Shown here: positions 44,383 through 53,435 of the stretch, piece after piece
Position numbering within the stretch: the stretch's first letter is position 1
Layout of the letters: every line of letters starts with the position of its first letter
Source of the DNA: Achromobacter sp. MFA1 R4
Lineage (GTDB): Bacteria; Pseudomonadota; Gammaproteobacteria; Burkholderiales; Burkholderiaceae_B
Length of the DNA stretch: 64,000 bases
Direction of reading: 5' to 3'
Assembly: GCF_900156745.1 (NCBI RefSeq)
Contig: NZ_LT707065.1
Location: 4,340,001 to 4,404,000 of the forward strand
Notes under the pieces: generated by a model
Databases searched by the model: none
The model's input: the letters and a program-made list of their open reading frames with translations, nothing else
Told to the model about the DNA's origin: nothing
Program-made: the position numbers and the translations under genes

Positions 44383-44394
44383 AGCTTAGGAGGC

Positions 44395-44411
44395 TTGGCA
44401 AAAATTGGCAA
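44395..44411. promoter_or_regulatory. Helically phased direct repeat upstream of parD, candidate operator
   Basis: TTGGCAA occurs at 44395-44401 and 44405-44411, a 10-bp period, 13 bp upstream of the ParD-like start. This is the spacing used by paired ribbon-helix-helix dimers. Confidence 0.4.
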
Positions 44412-44447
44412 GAACGTAGTTGCCGCAGCCTGCTCGGCGCCGCGCGA

Positions 44448-44680
44448 TCAACCCGCTTCGGCCGGCGCACCGTCCAGCGCCGCGAGGCAGTCGGCCAGCG
44501 GCGCGATGTCCCGCGCCAGCGCGTCCACGGCCTCGGCGTCGACGCGCGGCAGCGGCGGGATCTCGGCCAGCACGCGCACGCCGCCGAAGCGCTCGATCGC
44601 GGCAGGCGGGCCAGTTGCGCCACGGTGTCCGTGTCGCCGGGTTCCTCGGCCACGCCGGTCTGCACCGGTTTCCAGTAGCC
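44448..44680 (-). pseudogene. bioD: Remnant of a dethiobiotin synthase gene (bioD), internally deleted
   Basis: On the minus strand from 44680, translation gives GYWKPVQTGVAEEPGDTDTV, the BioD strand with the Lys-Pro-Val-Gln-Thr-Gly signature. After about 30 codons the frame changes (near 44604), and the shifted frame reads RVLAEIPPLPRVDAEAV to a stop at 44448, which looks like the BioD C-terminus. The N-terminal P-loop and about 100-120 middle residues of a normal 220-240 residue enzyme are missing, so it cannot work. Short repeats of CCCCCGGTGC type flank the 5' end (about 44676-44720). Identification rests on motifs read by eye. Confidence 0.55.
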
Positions 44681-44741
44681 CCCGGTGCGTCGGCCCCCGG
44701 TGCATCGGCCCCCGGGGCGCCGGCAAATCGCCCCGGGCGCC

Positions 44742-44755
44742 TTGATTCAGATCAA
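44742..44755. promoter_or_regulatory. FNR/ANR box upstream of the ccoI-like gene
   Basis: TTGATTCAGATCAA is a perfect match to TTGAT-N4-ATCAA, 34 bp before the start codon at 44790. It suggests activation (or repression, given the short distance) by an oxygen-sensing FNR/ANR regulator. Confidence 0.8.
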
Positions 44756-44789
44756 GACGCCCGGGACCCGCCCTGGCTACCATCGGCAC

Positions 44790-45767
44790 ATGCGAGCCAA
44801 ATCGATTTTCGCCGTCCCGGCCAACCTGCCCGATGCCGACCGCCAGCAGCGCCGCCATGCGCTGGTGCGCCTGTCGCTCGCCTGGCTGGCGATGATGCAG
44901 GTCATGATGTTCGCGTGGCCGGGTTATCTGCGCCACGAAAGCATGCCGGCGGATGCGCTCGAGACCCTGGACTGGGCCATCGTCCTCATGAACTGGGCCA
45001 GCTTTGCGCTGACGGTGCCGGTGGTGCTGTATTCGGCATGGCCCATCTGGCGCCATGCCGGCGCCAATCTCCGCGCGGGGCGCGCGGGCATGGACGTGCC
45101 GGTGGCGCTGGGCATCGTCGCCGCCTTCATTCCCAGCGTCCTCGCCACATGGACCGGCCGGGGCGAAGTCTATTTCGATTCGGTCACGATGTTCGTGGCG
45201 TTCCTGCTGACCGCGCGTTACCTCGAACTGTGCGCGCGCCAGTCTTTCGGCGGCGCGGGCTCCGCAGGCCGCCGCCACGCCCGCGTGGAAGAACAACGGC
45301 TGCGGCTGGGCGCGCGCGCCGACCGCGTGGCGTCGCGTTTCGTCATGATCCAGGTCGCGTTGGCGCTGGCCGCCGCGGCGGGCTGGGCCTACATCGACCC
45401 GGCCCACAGCATCCCCGTGATGGTGGCGCTGCTGGTCATGAGCTGTCCCTGCGCCATGTCCATGGCCGTGCCCACCGCGATGGCTGCCGCGCACAGCGCG
45501 CTGGCGGCGCATCCGGACCTGCCGGACGCGGCGCTGGATGCCTTGCTCGCCGAGGCGCGGCGCAAGGCGCGGCAGAACCTGTACGGCTCGCTGGTCTGGC
45601 ATCTGCTGATGACCCCGCTGGCGCTCGCCGGATGGGTCACGCCCTGGCTGGCCGCGATCACCATGCTGCTGTCGTCGCTGGCGGTTGCCTACAACTCGTG
45701 GCGCCTGTGCCGCCGCGACTGGTCGGGCGGCGTGGCGCCCGGCGCCGCGTTCGGGGCGGCGCCGTGA
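44790..45767 (+). CDS. CcoI-like protein reduced to its membrane part (no ATPase domains)
   Basis: CcoI/FixI is a copper P1B-ATPase of about 700-800 residues needed to assemble cbb3 oxidase. This 325-residue protein keeps recognisable CcoI helices: LAWLAMMQVMMFAWPGYL, the GMDVPVALGIVAAF helix, GEVYFDSVTMFVAFLL, the CPC helix (SCPCAMSMAVPTAMAA, Cys at about 219 and 221) and the last pair ending LLSSLAVAYNSWRL. Missing are the N-terminal metal-binding domain, the actuator loop with TGE (only about 35 residues join those helices) and the whole DKTG phosphorylation and nucleotide-binding region (about 30 residues remain). The frame is clean and its stop overlaps ccoS as GTGA, so it is probably expressed. 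Confidence 0.8.
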   Translation: MRAKSIFAVPANLPDADRQQRRHALVRLSLAWLAMMQVMMFAWPGYLRHESMPADALETLDWAIVLMNWASFALTVPVVLYSAWPIWRHAGANLRAGRAGMDVPVALGIVAAFIPSVLATWTGRGEVYFDSVTMFVAFLLTARYLELCARQSFGGAGSAGRRHARVEEQRLRLGARADRVASRFVMIQVALALAAAAGWAYIDPAHSIPVMVALLVMSCPCAMSMAVPTAMAAAHSALAAHPDLPDAALDALLAEARRKARQNLYGSLVWHLLMTPLALAGWVTPWLAAITMLLSSLAVAYNSWRLCRRDWSGGVAPGAAFGAAP

Positions 45768-45925
45768 CCATTCTTTATCTGCTCCTGCCGCTGTCGCTGC
45801 TCTTCGTGCTGGCGATCGGCGTGTCGCTGTGGTGGGCGGTCTTCAACGGCCAGTACGACGATACCGAGGATGCCGGCACGGCCATCCTGCGCGACGACGA
45901 CAGCGCCGCCGCGGGCCGCCGCTGA
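45764..45925 (+). CDS. ccoS: cbb3 oxidase assembly protein CcoS
   Basis: This 53-residue protein starts with GTG overlapping the previous stop codon. It has one membrane helix (LYLLLPLSLLFVLAIGVSLW) followed by the family motif WWAVFNGQYDDTEDAGTAIL and a short polar tail. CcoS is required for cofactor insertion into the CcoN subunit in studied bacteria. It sits between the CcoI-like gene and ccoN, as in other cbb3 clusters. Confidence 0.9.
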   Translation: MTILYLLLPLSLLFVLAIGVSLWWAVFNGQYDDTEDAGTAILRDDDSAAAGRR

Positions 45926-46019
45926 AGCGTCTGCGCGGCGCCGGAAACGCCGCTGCGCCCCCCCGATACCCCTTCAACCGTTGCGGTTATGCGCCGAAGT
46001 TCGGGGCGTCGCATCCCGG

Positions 46020-46033
46020 TTGATCCAAATCAA
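46020..46033. promoter_or_regulatory. FNR/ANR box upstream of ccoN
   Basis: TTGATCCAAATCAA matches TTGAT-N4-ATCAA exactly. It is centred about 73 bp before the ccoN start codon, leaving room for a promoter with activator at about -41.5 from the transcript start. Confidence 0.85.
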
Positions 46034-46099
46034 CGCCGACTCCTGTGACTAGTCCCATCATCGAAGCCTGGAAGTTCTTGTTACTTTAGGGGAAGGGTG

Positions 46100-47587
46100 A
46101 TGAACGATTGCGCCGCAATCGCAAGCAAGTCCGATACCTTCAACTACAAGGTCGTGAGGCAGTTCGCGCTCATGACGGTAGTCTGGGGCATAGTCGGCAT
46201 GGCTGTGGGCGTGTTTCTGGCCGCGCAGCTTATTTGGCCTCAGTTGAATTTCGACACCGCATGGCTCAGCTACGGCCGCCTGCGCCCGCTGCACACCAAC
46301 GCCGTGATCTTCGCCTTCGGCGGCAGCGCACTTTTCGCGACGTCGTACTACGTCGTGCAGCGCACCTGTCAGGCGCGCCTGTTCTGCGACAAGCTCGCCG
46401 CCTTCACGTTCTGGGGCTGGCAGGCCGTCATCGTCGCAGCCGCGATCACCTTGCCCATGGGCTTTACCAGCAGCAAGGAATACGCCGAACTCGAATGGCC
46501 CATCGACATCCTGATCACCCTGGTCTGGGTCGCCTACGCCATCGTGTTCTTCGGCACGATCATCAAGCGCCGGTCCAAGCACATCTACGTGGCCAACTGG
46601 TTCTTCGGCTCGTACATCCTCACCATCGCCATCCTGCACATCTTCAACAACATCGAGATGCCGGTGACGCTGTGGAAGTCCTACTCCGCGTACGCGGGCG
46701 TGCAGGACGCCATGGTGCAATGGTGGTACGGCCACAATGCGGTGGGCTTCTTCCTGACGACCAGCTTCCTGGGCATGATGTATTACTTCGTGCCCAAGCA
46801 GGCCGGCCGCCCCATCTACTCGTACCGCCTGTCCATCGTCCACTTCTGGGCGCTGGCCTTCACGTACATGTGGGCGGGTCCGCACCACCTGCTGTACACG
46901 TCGCTGCCTGACTGGACCCAGTCGCTGGGCATGACGTTCTCGCTGATCCTGCTGGCGCCGTCGTGGGGCGGCATGATCAACGGCATCATGACCTTGCAGG
47001 GCGCCTGGTACAAGCTGCGCACCGATCCCATCCTGAAGTTCATGGTCACGGCGCTGTCGTTCTACGGCATGTCCACCTTCGAAGGCTCGATGATGTCGAT
47101 CCGCACGGTGAACTCGCTGTCGCACTACACGGACTGGACCATCGGCCACGTGCACTCCGGCGCGCTGGGCTGGGTCGCCATGATCTCCTTCGGCTCGCTC
47201 TACTACCTGATCCCGCGCCTGTACGGCCGCGAAAAGATGTACAGCGTCAAGGCCATCGAACTGCACTTCTGGATCGCGACCATCGGCGTGGTGCTGTACA
47301 TCGCCGCCATGTGGATCGCCGGCGTGCAGCAGGGCCTGATGTGGCGCGACACGGCCCCGGACGGCACCCTGGTCTACAGCTTCGTCGAGGAACTGAAGAC
47401 GCGCGTTCCGTACTACCTGATCCGTTTGCTGGGTGGAACCCTGTTCTTGTGCGGTGTGTTCGTCATGGCCTGGAACGTGTGGAAGACGGTGCGCGGCGCG
47501 CAGTCGGTCAACCCCGCCATTCCGCAAGACGAACCCCAAGCCGCGCGTGCGCCGGTTCCCGCGACCGCCGTGCCGGCCACTGCCTGA
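46100..47587 (+). CDS. ccoN: cbb3-type cytochrome c oxidase subunit I
   Basis: This 495-residue catalytic subunit with about twelve helices carries the low-spin haem b and the haem b3-CuB site that reduces oxygen and pumps protons. Metal ligands are visible: His in [26 protein letters not shown] for CuB with a nearby Tyr, the CuB His pair in [10 protein letters not shown], and haem ligands in [12 protein letters not shown]. The ATG at 46100 is preferred to a GTG one codon earlier; GGGGAAGGG precedes it. It leads ccoNOQP under an FNR-type box. Confidence 0.96.
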   Translation: MNDCAAIASKSDTFNYKVVRQFALMTVVWGIVGMAVGVFLAAQLIWPQLNFDTAWLSYGRLRPLHTNAVIFAFGGSALFATSYYVVQRTCQARLFCDKLAAFTFWGWQAVIVAAAITLPMGFTSSKEYAELEWPIDILITLVWVAYAIVFFGTIIKRRSKHIYVANWFFGSYILTIAILHIFNNIEMPVTLWKSYSAYAGVQDAMVQWWYGHNAVGFFLTTSFLGMMYYFVPKQAGRPIYSYRLSIVHFWALAFTYMWAGPHHLLYTSLPDWTQSLGMTFSLILLAPSWGGMINGIMTLQGAWYKLRTDPILKFMVTALSFYGMSTFEGSMMSIRTVNSLSHYTDWTIGHVHSGALGWVAMISFGSLYYLIPRLYGREKMYSVKAIELHFWIATIGVVLYIAAMWIAGVQQGLMWRDTAPDGTLVYSFVEELKTRVPYYLIRLLGGTLFLCGVFVMAWNVWKTVRGAQSVNPAIPQDEPQAARAPVPATAVPATA

Positions 47588-47597
47588 CGAGGACATC

Positions 47598-48326
47598 ATG
47601 GCCAACAAGAATCATGGCTTCTTTTCCCACCAGACCCTCGAGAAGAACATCGGCTGGATGATCATCGCCAGCATCCTGGTGGTCTCCTTCGCGGGCCTGG
47701 TCCAGATCATCCCGCTGTTCTTCCAGCACAGCACCACCCAGGCCGCGCCGGGCGTCGAACCCTACAGCCCGCTGCGGCTGATGGGCCGCGACGTCTACAT
47801 CCGCGAGGGCTGCGTGGGCTGTCATTCGCAGCAGGTGCGTACGCTGGCTGCGGAAGTCCAGCGCTACGGGTCGTACTCGGTCGCCGCGGAATCGGTCTTC
47901 GATCACCCCTTCCTGTGGGGCTCCAAGCGTACCGGTCCCGACCTGGCGCGGGTGGGCGAGCGCTATTCCGATGACTGGCACCGCATCCACCTGCGCGATC
48001 CGCGCAAGGTGGTGCCGGAATCCAACATGCCCGCCTATCCCTGGCTGGAAAAGACGGTCCTCACGGGCCAGAACGTGGACCAGCGCATGCGCGCCCTGCG
48101 CGCCCTGGGCGTGCCGTACACCGACGAGGAAATCGCCGCGGCGCCCAAGGCCATCGAGGGCAAGACGGAAGAAGACGCGCTCGTGGCCTACCTGCAAGGG
48201 CTGGGCGTGGGTGTGCGCAAGGCGCAGCTTGCCAAGCAGGCCGAAGAGGCCAAGAAGGCCGAAGAAGCCAAGAAGGCCCAGCAGTCCGCCGTGCAGCCTG
48301 CCGCGCAAGCGGCCACGGGAGGCTGA
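47598..48326 (+). CDS. ccoO: cbb3 oxidase mono-haem subunit II
   Basis: This 242-residue membrane-anchored cytochrome c has one N-terminal helix (about residues 18-38), the haem site [10 protein letters not shown] near residue 73 and an axial Met probably in [10 protein letters not shown]. It passes electrons from CcoP to CcoN. The C-terminal 35 residues form an Ala/Lys/Glu-rich tail ([10 protein letters not shown] type) that looks like a short charged helix. The reading frame is open upstream, but [17 protein letters not shown] is the standard N-terminus. It starts ten bases after the ccoN stop. Confidence 0.95.
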   Translation: MANKNHGFFSHQTLEKNIGWMIIASILVVSFAGLVQIIPLFFQHSTTQAAPGVEPYSPLRLMGRDVYIREGCVGCHSQQVRTLAAEVQRYGSYSVAAESVFDHPFLWGSKRTGPDLARVGERYSDDWHRIHLRDPRKVVPESNMPAYPWLEKTVLTGQNVDQRMRALRALGVPYTDEEIAAAPKAIEGKTEEDALVAYLQGLGVGVRKAQLAKQAEEAKKAEEAKKAQQSAVQPAAQAATGG

Positions 48327-48328
48327 CC

Positions 48329-48505
48329 ATGGTCGCCTACCTGAGCGCAATCATCACCGCCATCTCGATGGCAACCTTTTTCGGCATTGTCTGGTGGGCC
48401 TGCTCGCGCGGCCGCCAGGGCGCCAACCGCGAATCGGCCATGCTGCCGTTCGCACTGCCCGATGAATTCGGTCAGGCACAACAAGATGGAGCGAATCGGT
48501 CATGA
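48329..48505 (+). CDS. ccoQ: cbb3 oxidase small subunit CcoQ/FixQ
   Basis: This 58-residue protein has one membrane helix (LSAIITAISMATFFGIVWWA) and a polar tail, the FixQ plan. It starts two bases after the ccoO stop and overlaps ccoP by 4 bases. CcoQ stabilises the binding of CcoP to the core oxidase in studied species. Confidence 0.88.
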   Translation: MVAYLSAIITAISMATFFGIVWWACSRGRQGANRESAMLPFALPDEFGQAQQDGANRS

Positions 48506-49467
48506 GCGATTTCGTCAATAGCTTCTGGGGGTATTTCATCGCGATCGTCGCGGTGGGCGGGGTGGTGTGGTGCGTGTGGCTGCTGTACACGCAGCGCCGC
48601 TGGCTCAGCGCGACGCCGGCCAACGGCCAGGTCGAGGACACCGGCCACGTCTGGGACGGCGACCTGACCGAGCTCAACAATCCGGTCCCCACCTGGTGGA
48701 CCTGGATGTACCTGCTGGCCTGCGTGTTCGCGCTGGGCTATCTGTTCCTGATGCCTGGGCTGGGCGCCTACCAGGGCAAGCTGGGCTTCAGCAGCGCGCA
48801 GGAAGTGGCGCAGCAACAGGCCAAGATGGCCGAAGCCGTTCGCCCCATCTATGCGCGCTTCGAGACCATGTCGGTCCCGCAGATCGCGCAGGATCCGGGC
48901 GCGCGAGAAATCGGCCAGCGCCTCTTCCTGAACACCTGCGCACAGTGCCACGGTTCCGATGCCAAGGGCGGCCCCAGCTTTCCCAACCTGGCGGACGGCG
49001 ATTGGCTGCATGGCGGTTCGCCCGAAACCATCATGCAGACCATCAAGGAAGGACGCCATGGCGTGATGCCGCCCTGGAAGGACTCGATCGATCCCAAGAT
49101 GGCCGGCGACATCGCGCAATACGTGCGCTCGCTGTCGGGCCTGACGGCCGATCCGGTGCGCGTGTTCCGCGGCAAGCGCGAGTTCGCCAACTTCTGCGTG
49201 GCCTGTCACGGTGTCGATGGCAAGGGCAATCAGCTCATGGGCGCGCCCAACCTGACGGACGACGTCTGGCTGTATGGCAGTTCGGAGGCGACCATCGTCA
49301 AGACCATTCTCGAAGGCCGCGACAACCGCATGCCGGCGCACGAACACGTCCTGACGCCGGAGCAGATCAAGATCCTGACGGCCTGGGTCTGGGGGCTTTC
49401 CAACAAGGCCGAGCCGCAGAAGCAGGCCGCCGCGGCGCCCGCCGACGCCGGCGCCGCCCAGCAGTGA
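48502..49467 (+). CDS. ccoP: cbb3 oxidase di-haem subunit III
   Basis: This 321-residue protein has two N-terminal membrane helices (about residues 8-28 and 65-88) with the family segment DLTELNNPVPTWWTWMY before the second, and two c-haem sites: CAQCH near residue 151 and CVACH near residue 233. It receives electrons from soluble cytochromes and delivers them to CcoO. The C-terminal tail is Ala/Gln-rich. It overlaps ccoQ by four bases; a GC hairpin without T-run follows at 49484-49508. Confidence 0.95.
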   Translation: MSDFVNSFWGYFIAIVAVGGVVWCVWLLYTQRRWLSATPANGQVEDTGHVWDGDLTELNNPVPTWWTWMYLLACVFALGYLFLMPGLGAYQGKLGFSSAQEVAQQQAKMAEAVRPIYARFETMSVPQIAQDPGAREIGQRLFLNTCAQCHGSDAKGGPSFPNLADGDWLHGGSPETIMQTIKEGRHGVMPPWKDSIDPKMAGDIAQYVRSLSGLTADPVRVFRGKREFANFCVACHGVDGKGNQLMGAPNLTDDVWLYGSSEATIVKTILEGRDNRMPAHEHVLTPEQIKILTAWVWGLSNKAEPQKQAAAAPADAGAAQQ

Positions 49468-49539
49468 AACCGCAGCACGTAGGTGGGGGGCCGCGCGGCG
49501 GCCCCCCATACCGCCAGCACTTACCGTACGGAGCAGCAA

Positions 49540-51033
49540 ATGAATGATGGGTCAACCGCAAGCGTCGGCGGCAGTTCGCCTGGCGGTGACCCGCCGCCCT
49601 GGCGGCCGCATACGCGGCCGCCGCGTCCGGGCCAGGAAACCCTGGAACAGACGCTGGCGGGGGTGCGCAGCAAGATCTATCCGCGGTCCGTCAGCGGCAT
49701 CTTCGCCCGCTGGCGCATCGCGTTCGTCTTCCTTACCCAGCTCATTTTCTACGGCTTGCCATGGCTGCAATGGAACGGCCGCCAGGCCGTCCTGTTCGAC
49801 CTGGGGGCGCGCAAGTTCTATCTCTTTGGCCTGGTGCTGTGGCCGCAGGACGTCGTGTATCTTGCCGTGCTGCTCGTCATCTCCGCGCTGGCGCTGTTCC
49901 TCTTCACCGCCGTGGCCGGGCGTCTGTTCTGCGGCTACGCCTGTCCGCAGACCGTCTACACCGAAATCTTCATGTGGATCGAGCGCAAGGTCGAAGGCGA
50001 CCGCATCGCGCGTATCCGCCTGGATGAATCGCCCTGGTCCTGGCACAAGTTCCGCCTGAAATTCACCAAGCATTTCCTGTGGATCGCGCTGGCATGGTGG
50101 ACGGGCTCGACCTTCATCGGCTACTTCGCGCCCATCCGCGAGCTGGGGCACGAGCTGTTCGCCCTGCAACTTGGCGGCTGGCAGTGGTTCTGGATGCTGT
50201 TCTACGGCTTTGCGACGTGGGGCAACGCCGGCTTCATGCGCGAATCGGTGTGCAAGTACATGTGCCCGTACGCCCGCTTCCAGAGCGTGATGGTCGACCC
50301 GGACACCTTCGTGGTCACCTACGACAAGCGCCGGGGCGATCCGCGCGGCAGCCGGTCGCGCAAGGTGGACCACAAGGCCGCGGGGCTGGGCGACTGTGTC
50401 GACTGCAGCCTGTGCGTGCAGGTCTGTCCGACCGGCATCGACATCCGCGACGGCTTGCAGTACATGTGCATCGGCTGCGGCGCCTGCATCGATGCCTGTG
50501 AGCAGGTGATGGACAAAATGCAGTACGAGCCGGGCCTCATCCGCTACACGTCCGAGCGCGCCATGCTGGATGGCCTGTCCACCAAGAGCGCACGGTCGCA
50601 CCTGCTGCGGCCGCGCGTCCTGGTCTACGGCACGCTGATCCTGGCGCTGGCGGTGGCCTTCGTGGTGTCGCTGGCCGTGCGCAATCCGCTGCGCGTCGAC
50701 GTCATCCGGGACCGCGGCGCGCTGGGCCGCGAGGTCGCCGGCGGCCTGATCGAAAACGTCTACCGGCTGCAGATCATCAACACGTCGGACGTGCCGATGC
50801 GCCTGCGCCTGTCGGCCGAGGGCATGCCGGACCTGGCCGTGCTGGCCGGCCAGCAGGGGTCGGACGTGGTCGAGGTCGAAGCCGCCGCCAACAAGCTGGT
50901 GCCCATGGTCATTCGCGCCCCGGCGGACTCGACGCCCGGCGCCCATCCCATCACCCTGCGCGCCAGGGGGCAGGACGGCGACAACCAGCCGGTCGAAACC
51001 GACGAGCCCGCCAGTTTCTATGTGCCCGAGTAG
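49540..51033 (+). CDS. ccoG: cbb3 oxidase assembly protein CcoG (polyferredoxin)
   Basis: This 497-residue membrane protein has several helices and two cytoplasmic [4Fe-4S] ferredoxin motifs (CVDCSLCVQVCPTG and CIGCGACIDACEQV, about residues 287-325) and the upstream CGYACPQTVYTE motif. The C-terminal periplasmic Ig-like domain (about 385-490) is present. CcoG is linked to copper reduction during cbb3 maturation. The ATG at 49540 after GGAGCAGCAA is the likely start. With the neighbouring CcoI-like protein lacking ATPase domains, its role in copper supply here deserves attention. Confidence 0.93.
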   Translation: MNDGSTASVGGSSPGGDPPPWRPHTRPPRPGQETLEQTLAGVRSKIYPRSVSGIFARWRIAFVFLTQLIFYGLPWLQWNGRQAVLFDLGARKFYLFGLVLWPQDVVYLAVLLVISALALFLFTAVAGRLFCGYACPQTVYTEIFMWIERKVEGDRIARIRLDESPWSWHKFRLKFTKHFLWIALAWWTGSTFIGYFAPIRELGHELFALQLGGWQWFWMLFYGFATWGNAGFMRESVCKYMCPYARFQSVMVDPDTFVVTYDKRRGDPRGSRSRKVDHKAAGLGDCVDCSLCVQVCPTGIDIRDGLQYMCIGCGACIDACEQVMDKMQYEPGLIRYTSERAMLDGLSTKSARSHLLRPRVLVYGTLILALAVAFVVSLAVRNPLRVDVIRDRGALGREVAGGLIENVYRLQIINTSDVPMRLRLSAEGMPDLAVLAGQQGSDVVEVEAAANKLVPMVIRAPADSTPGAHPITLRARGQDGDNQPVETDEPASFYVPE

Positions 51034-51070
51034 GGCGGCCCTTTGCCCTGAACGCCACAAGGATATCTTC

Positions 51071-51343
51071 ATGAACGCTGCACGAATCACCCTGGACCCC
51101 GCGGATGCGGCCCCTCCCGTCAAGCCCTGGTACCGCGAGCCATGGCCGTGGATCCTGATGGCCGGCCCGTTCGCCGCGATGGTGGGCTGCTTCATCACGA
51201 TCTATCTGGCCATGGCCCAGTTTGCCGACCAGCCCATCGGCGAGGGCGTGGTCAAGCGCGGACTGGTCATCGAACAGGTCGCAGGCAGCGCGGCCGAGGG
51301 GCGGGCGGCGCCGAACGCCAGCCCGGCCGCCGCCAAACCTTGA
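51071..51343 (+). CDS. ccoH: Short FixH/CcoH-like membrane protein
   Basis: This 90-residue protein has one membrane helix (WILMAGPFAAMVGCFITIYLA) preceded by PWYREPWPW, the FixH N-terminal signature. Typical FixH is about 150 residues, with a periplasmic domain after the helix. Here only about 45 residues follow, so the periplasmic part is mostly gone. It lies between ccoG and another small membrane gene. Assignment is by motif and position; the assembly role is inferred. Confidence 0.75.
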   Translation: MNAARITLDPADAAPPVKPWYREPWPWILMAGPFAAMVGCFITIYLAMAQFADQPIGEGVVKRGLVIEQVAGSAAEGRAAPNASPAAAKP

Positions 51344-51359
51344 ACCGGGGAGTTCACGC

Positions 51360-51596
51360 ATGGGACTGCGATCTTTGATGTGGATCCTGTGGCCGTCCTT
51401 TCTGGCCGCCGCCGTGGGAAGCGCACTGATCTTCGCCCTGATCGACCCGCTGGACGTGACCATCTTCGGACATGTCCCCACGGGCCGGATGGGTTTCTAC
51501 ACCGTGTCGTTCTTTGTCCTGTGGGTGATGGCCGGCCTGTCCAGCGCGCTGACGGCCTACCTGATGCCCAAGGTGCAAGAAGACGAAGACTTCTAG
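51360..51596 (+). CDS. Small membrane protein of the cbb3 cluster, function unknown
   Basis: This 78-residue protein has two hydrophobic segments (LMWILWPSFLAAAVGSALIF and TVSFFVLWVMAGLSSALTAYL) and a short acidic tail. It starts 16 bases after the ccoH-like stop with AACCGGGGAG upstream and is the last gene of the cbb3 run. I do not recognise it by name; similar small two-helix proteins occur at the end of cco clusters in related bacteria. A role in oxidase assembly is an inference from position. Confidence 0.7.
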   Translation: MGLRSLMWILWPSFLAAAVGSALIFALIDPLDVTIFGHVPTGRMGFYTVSFFVLWVMAGLSSALTAYLMPKVQEDEDF

Positions 51597-51672
51597 TTTT
51601 CTCAAAAACCAAACACACCGTTCCGCCACGTTGAACAAGCGGGGGCTGCGCGGCGGGTAAAATCCCCCGGCT

Positions 51673-52613
<941 letters not shown>

Positions 52614-52617
<4 letters not shown>

Positions 52618-53375
52618 ATTTCTACGCCATTCGCGCCATCTACCTCTTTGAAATGGCCCGTGCCTGGCGCACGCTGATGCAAAGCGTGCTCTCGCCGGTG
52701 ATTTCCACTTCGCTCTACTTTGTCGTGTTCGGATCGGCCATCGGTTCGCACATGGTCGAGATCGACGGCGTCAGCTACGGCGCGTTCATCGTGCCGGGCA
52801 TGATCATGCTGTCGCTCCTGACGCAAAGCGTCGCCAACGCCTCGTTCGGCATCTACATGCCGCGCTTTTCCGGCACGATCTACGAGATCCATTCGGCGCC
52901 CATCTCCTACGTCGAAATCCTGATGGGCTACGTGGGGGCGGCGGCCAGCAAGTCCATCATCCTGGGCCTCATCATGCTGGCGACCGCGAGGCTGTTCGTC
53001 TCGTTCGAGGTGGCGCATCCGCTCTGGATGCTGTCCTTCCTGGTGCTGACCGCCGTGACGTTCAGCCTGTTCGGCTTCATCATCGGGATCTGGGCCGACG
53101 GCTTTGAAAAGCTGCAGATCATTCCGCTCATGATCATCACGCCGCTGACCTTCCTGGGCGGCACGTTCTATTCCATCAACATGCTGCCGCCGTTCTGGCA
53201 GACCGTCACGCTGTTCAATCCGGTCGTGTACCTGGTCAGCGGCTTTCGCTGGGCATTCTTTGGCGTCTCCGACGTCAGCGTCGAGATCAGCGTGGGCATG
53301 ACGGTGGCGTTCCTGCTGGCCTGCCTGGTGGGCGTGCGCTGGATCTTCAAGACGGGCTATCGGCTCAAGACCTGA
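52614..53375 (+). CDS. ABC-2 type permease (YadH-like)
   Basis: This 253-residue protein has six predicted membrane helices and the ABC-2 family region [18 protein letters not shown] before the last helices. It forms a homodimeric export channel with the ATPase encoded just upstream. E. coli YadGH is the nearest named relative; the exported molecule is not known. The stop codon falls in the first copy of a 15-bp tandem repeat. Confidence 0.88.
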
Positions 53376-53408
53376 AGGGTCAAGACCTGCGGCGTCAAGA
53401 CCCGCGGC
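53364..53408. repeat. 15-bp tandem repeat, three units
   Basis: Units at 53364, 53379 and 53394 share TCAAGACC followed by a C/T and G-rich end; the second and third differ at one base. A decayed fourth follows. The first unit holds the stop codon of the ABC permease. Confidence 0.7.
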
Positions 53409-53435
53409 GTGAGGCCTGAGCGCACCGCGCCGCGC

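Noticed and set aside
44448-45602. Long minus-strand open frame opposite the ccoI-like and ccoS genes
   Set aside because: Apart from its last 50 or so codons (the bioD remnant) its composition is His/Arg/Gly-rich, as in antisense shadows of GC-rich genes, and the plus strand encodes clear CcoI helices.
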